A stretch of 5,796 bases of DNA. It comes from an uncultured Clostridia bacterium. GTDB taxonomy: Bacteria; Bacillota; Clostridia; Christensenellales; QALW01. The stretch lies in the NCBI GenBank assembly GCA_900550765.1, contig URTC01000119.1, forward strand, positions 1 to 5,796, written 5' to 3'. Under the pieces are notes generated by a model. That model did not search any database. It was not told the origin of the DNA and saw nothing but the letters and a program-made list of their open reading frames with translations. Made by a program: the position numbers and the translations under genes. Each line of letters begins with the position of its first letter. The first letter of the stretch is position 1. Shown piece by piece: positions 5,675 to 5,796 of the stretch.

Positions 5675-5796
5675 TTAGTTAAGCCAATTATAATTGGTGT
5701 ACCAAGTAAGTTTGCTGGTATCGGCGTCATAGGAGGCTGAATAGGCGCGCTGCAAATCCTCACTGATGATAAATTCTTCAATCATCGTTGTTTTTT
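5675..5796 (-). CDS. Possible C-terminal end of an unidentified convergent gene
   Basis: On the minus strand one frame is open from the window edge to TAA at 5677-5675, giving 39 codons that include MIEEFIISEDLQRAYSASYD and end in WYTNYNWLN. The composition is like a real soluble protein and codon third positions are mixed, with many C. The ATG at 5785 has no Shine-Dalgarno before it, so the gene more likely starts beyond the window. I do not recognise the family. Its convergent direction fits the two-way hairpin at 5536-5570. The overlapping plus-strand frame is less convincing because it begins inside that hairpin. Confidence 0.4.
   Translation of the reverse strand, partial: KTTMIEEFIISEDLQRAYSASYDADTSKLTWYTNYNWLN

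Noticed and set aside
5558..5740. 60-codon plus-strand frame after the operon
   Set aside because: Its start lies inside the terminator stem, no Shine-Dalgarno is present, and the product shows no family features.

Overview
The window looks like chromosomal DNA from an endospore-forming Firmicute, most likely a member of the Clostridia. It carries the end of a rodA gene followed directly by spoIVFA and spoIVFB, the mother-cell sporulation pair that sits next to cell-shape genes in Bacilli and Clostridia. Shine-Dalgarno sites are AGG/GGAG-like, and TAA, TAG and TGA are all used as stops. Base composition is moderate, but the right-hand operon is clearly more GC-rich than rodA. No RNA gene, insertion sequence or CRISPR array was seen.

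Left block (1-2187, + strand): the C-terminal half of the SEDS glycosyltransferase RodA; a 49-base gap filled by a 10-bp hairpin that also holds the next ribosome binding site; spoIVFA, encoding a small one-pass membrane protein with a LytM/M23 fold stripped of its zinc ligands; and spoIVFB, overlapping it by 4 bases, encoding the site-2-protease-type intramembrane metalloprotease with HEAAH and PLDGG motifs plus a C-terminal CBS-like domain. A strong intrinsic terminator closes the block. In the model organism B. subtilis, SpoIVFB cuts pro-sigma-K and SpoIVFA holds and regulates it; the same roles are inferred here.

Middle spacer (2087-2388): the terminator, then AT-rich DNA with a consensus TATAAT box just before the next gene.

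Right block (2389-5570, + strand): a tight three-gene operon. It encodes a soluble VTC-type polyphosphate polymerase domain protein with apparently complete active-site residues, a DUF4956 membrane protein (8-base overlap), and a lipoprotein with a Cthe_2159-type carbohydrate-binding parallel beta-helix. The working inference is a module that makes an anionic polymer in the cytosol, may move it through the membrane protein, and acts at the cell surface with the lipoprotein. No described system is known to me that assigns this function. The lipoprotein gene has a TAA in the middle of an otherwise continuous frame: 98 further sense or stop codons follow without a frameshift, ending in a Gly/Met/Pro-rich tail. 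It is therefore truncated by a recent nonsense mutation, read through, or mis-sequenced. A symmetrical hairpin terminator follows.

Right edge (5571-5796): a second imperfect hairpin, then what may be the last 39 codons of a convergent minus-strand gene that I cannot identify.
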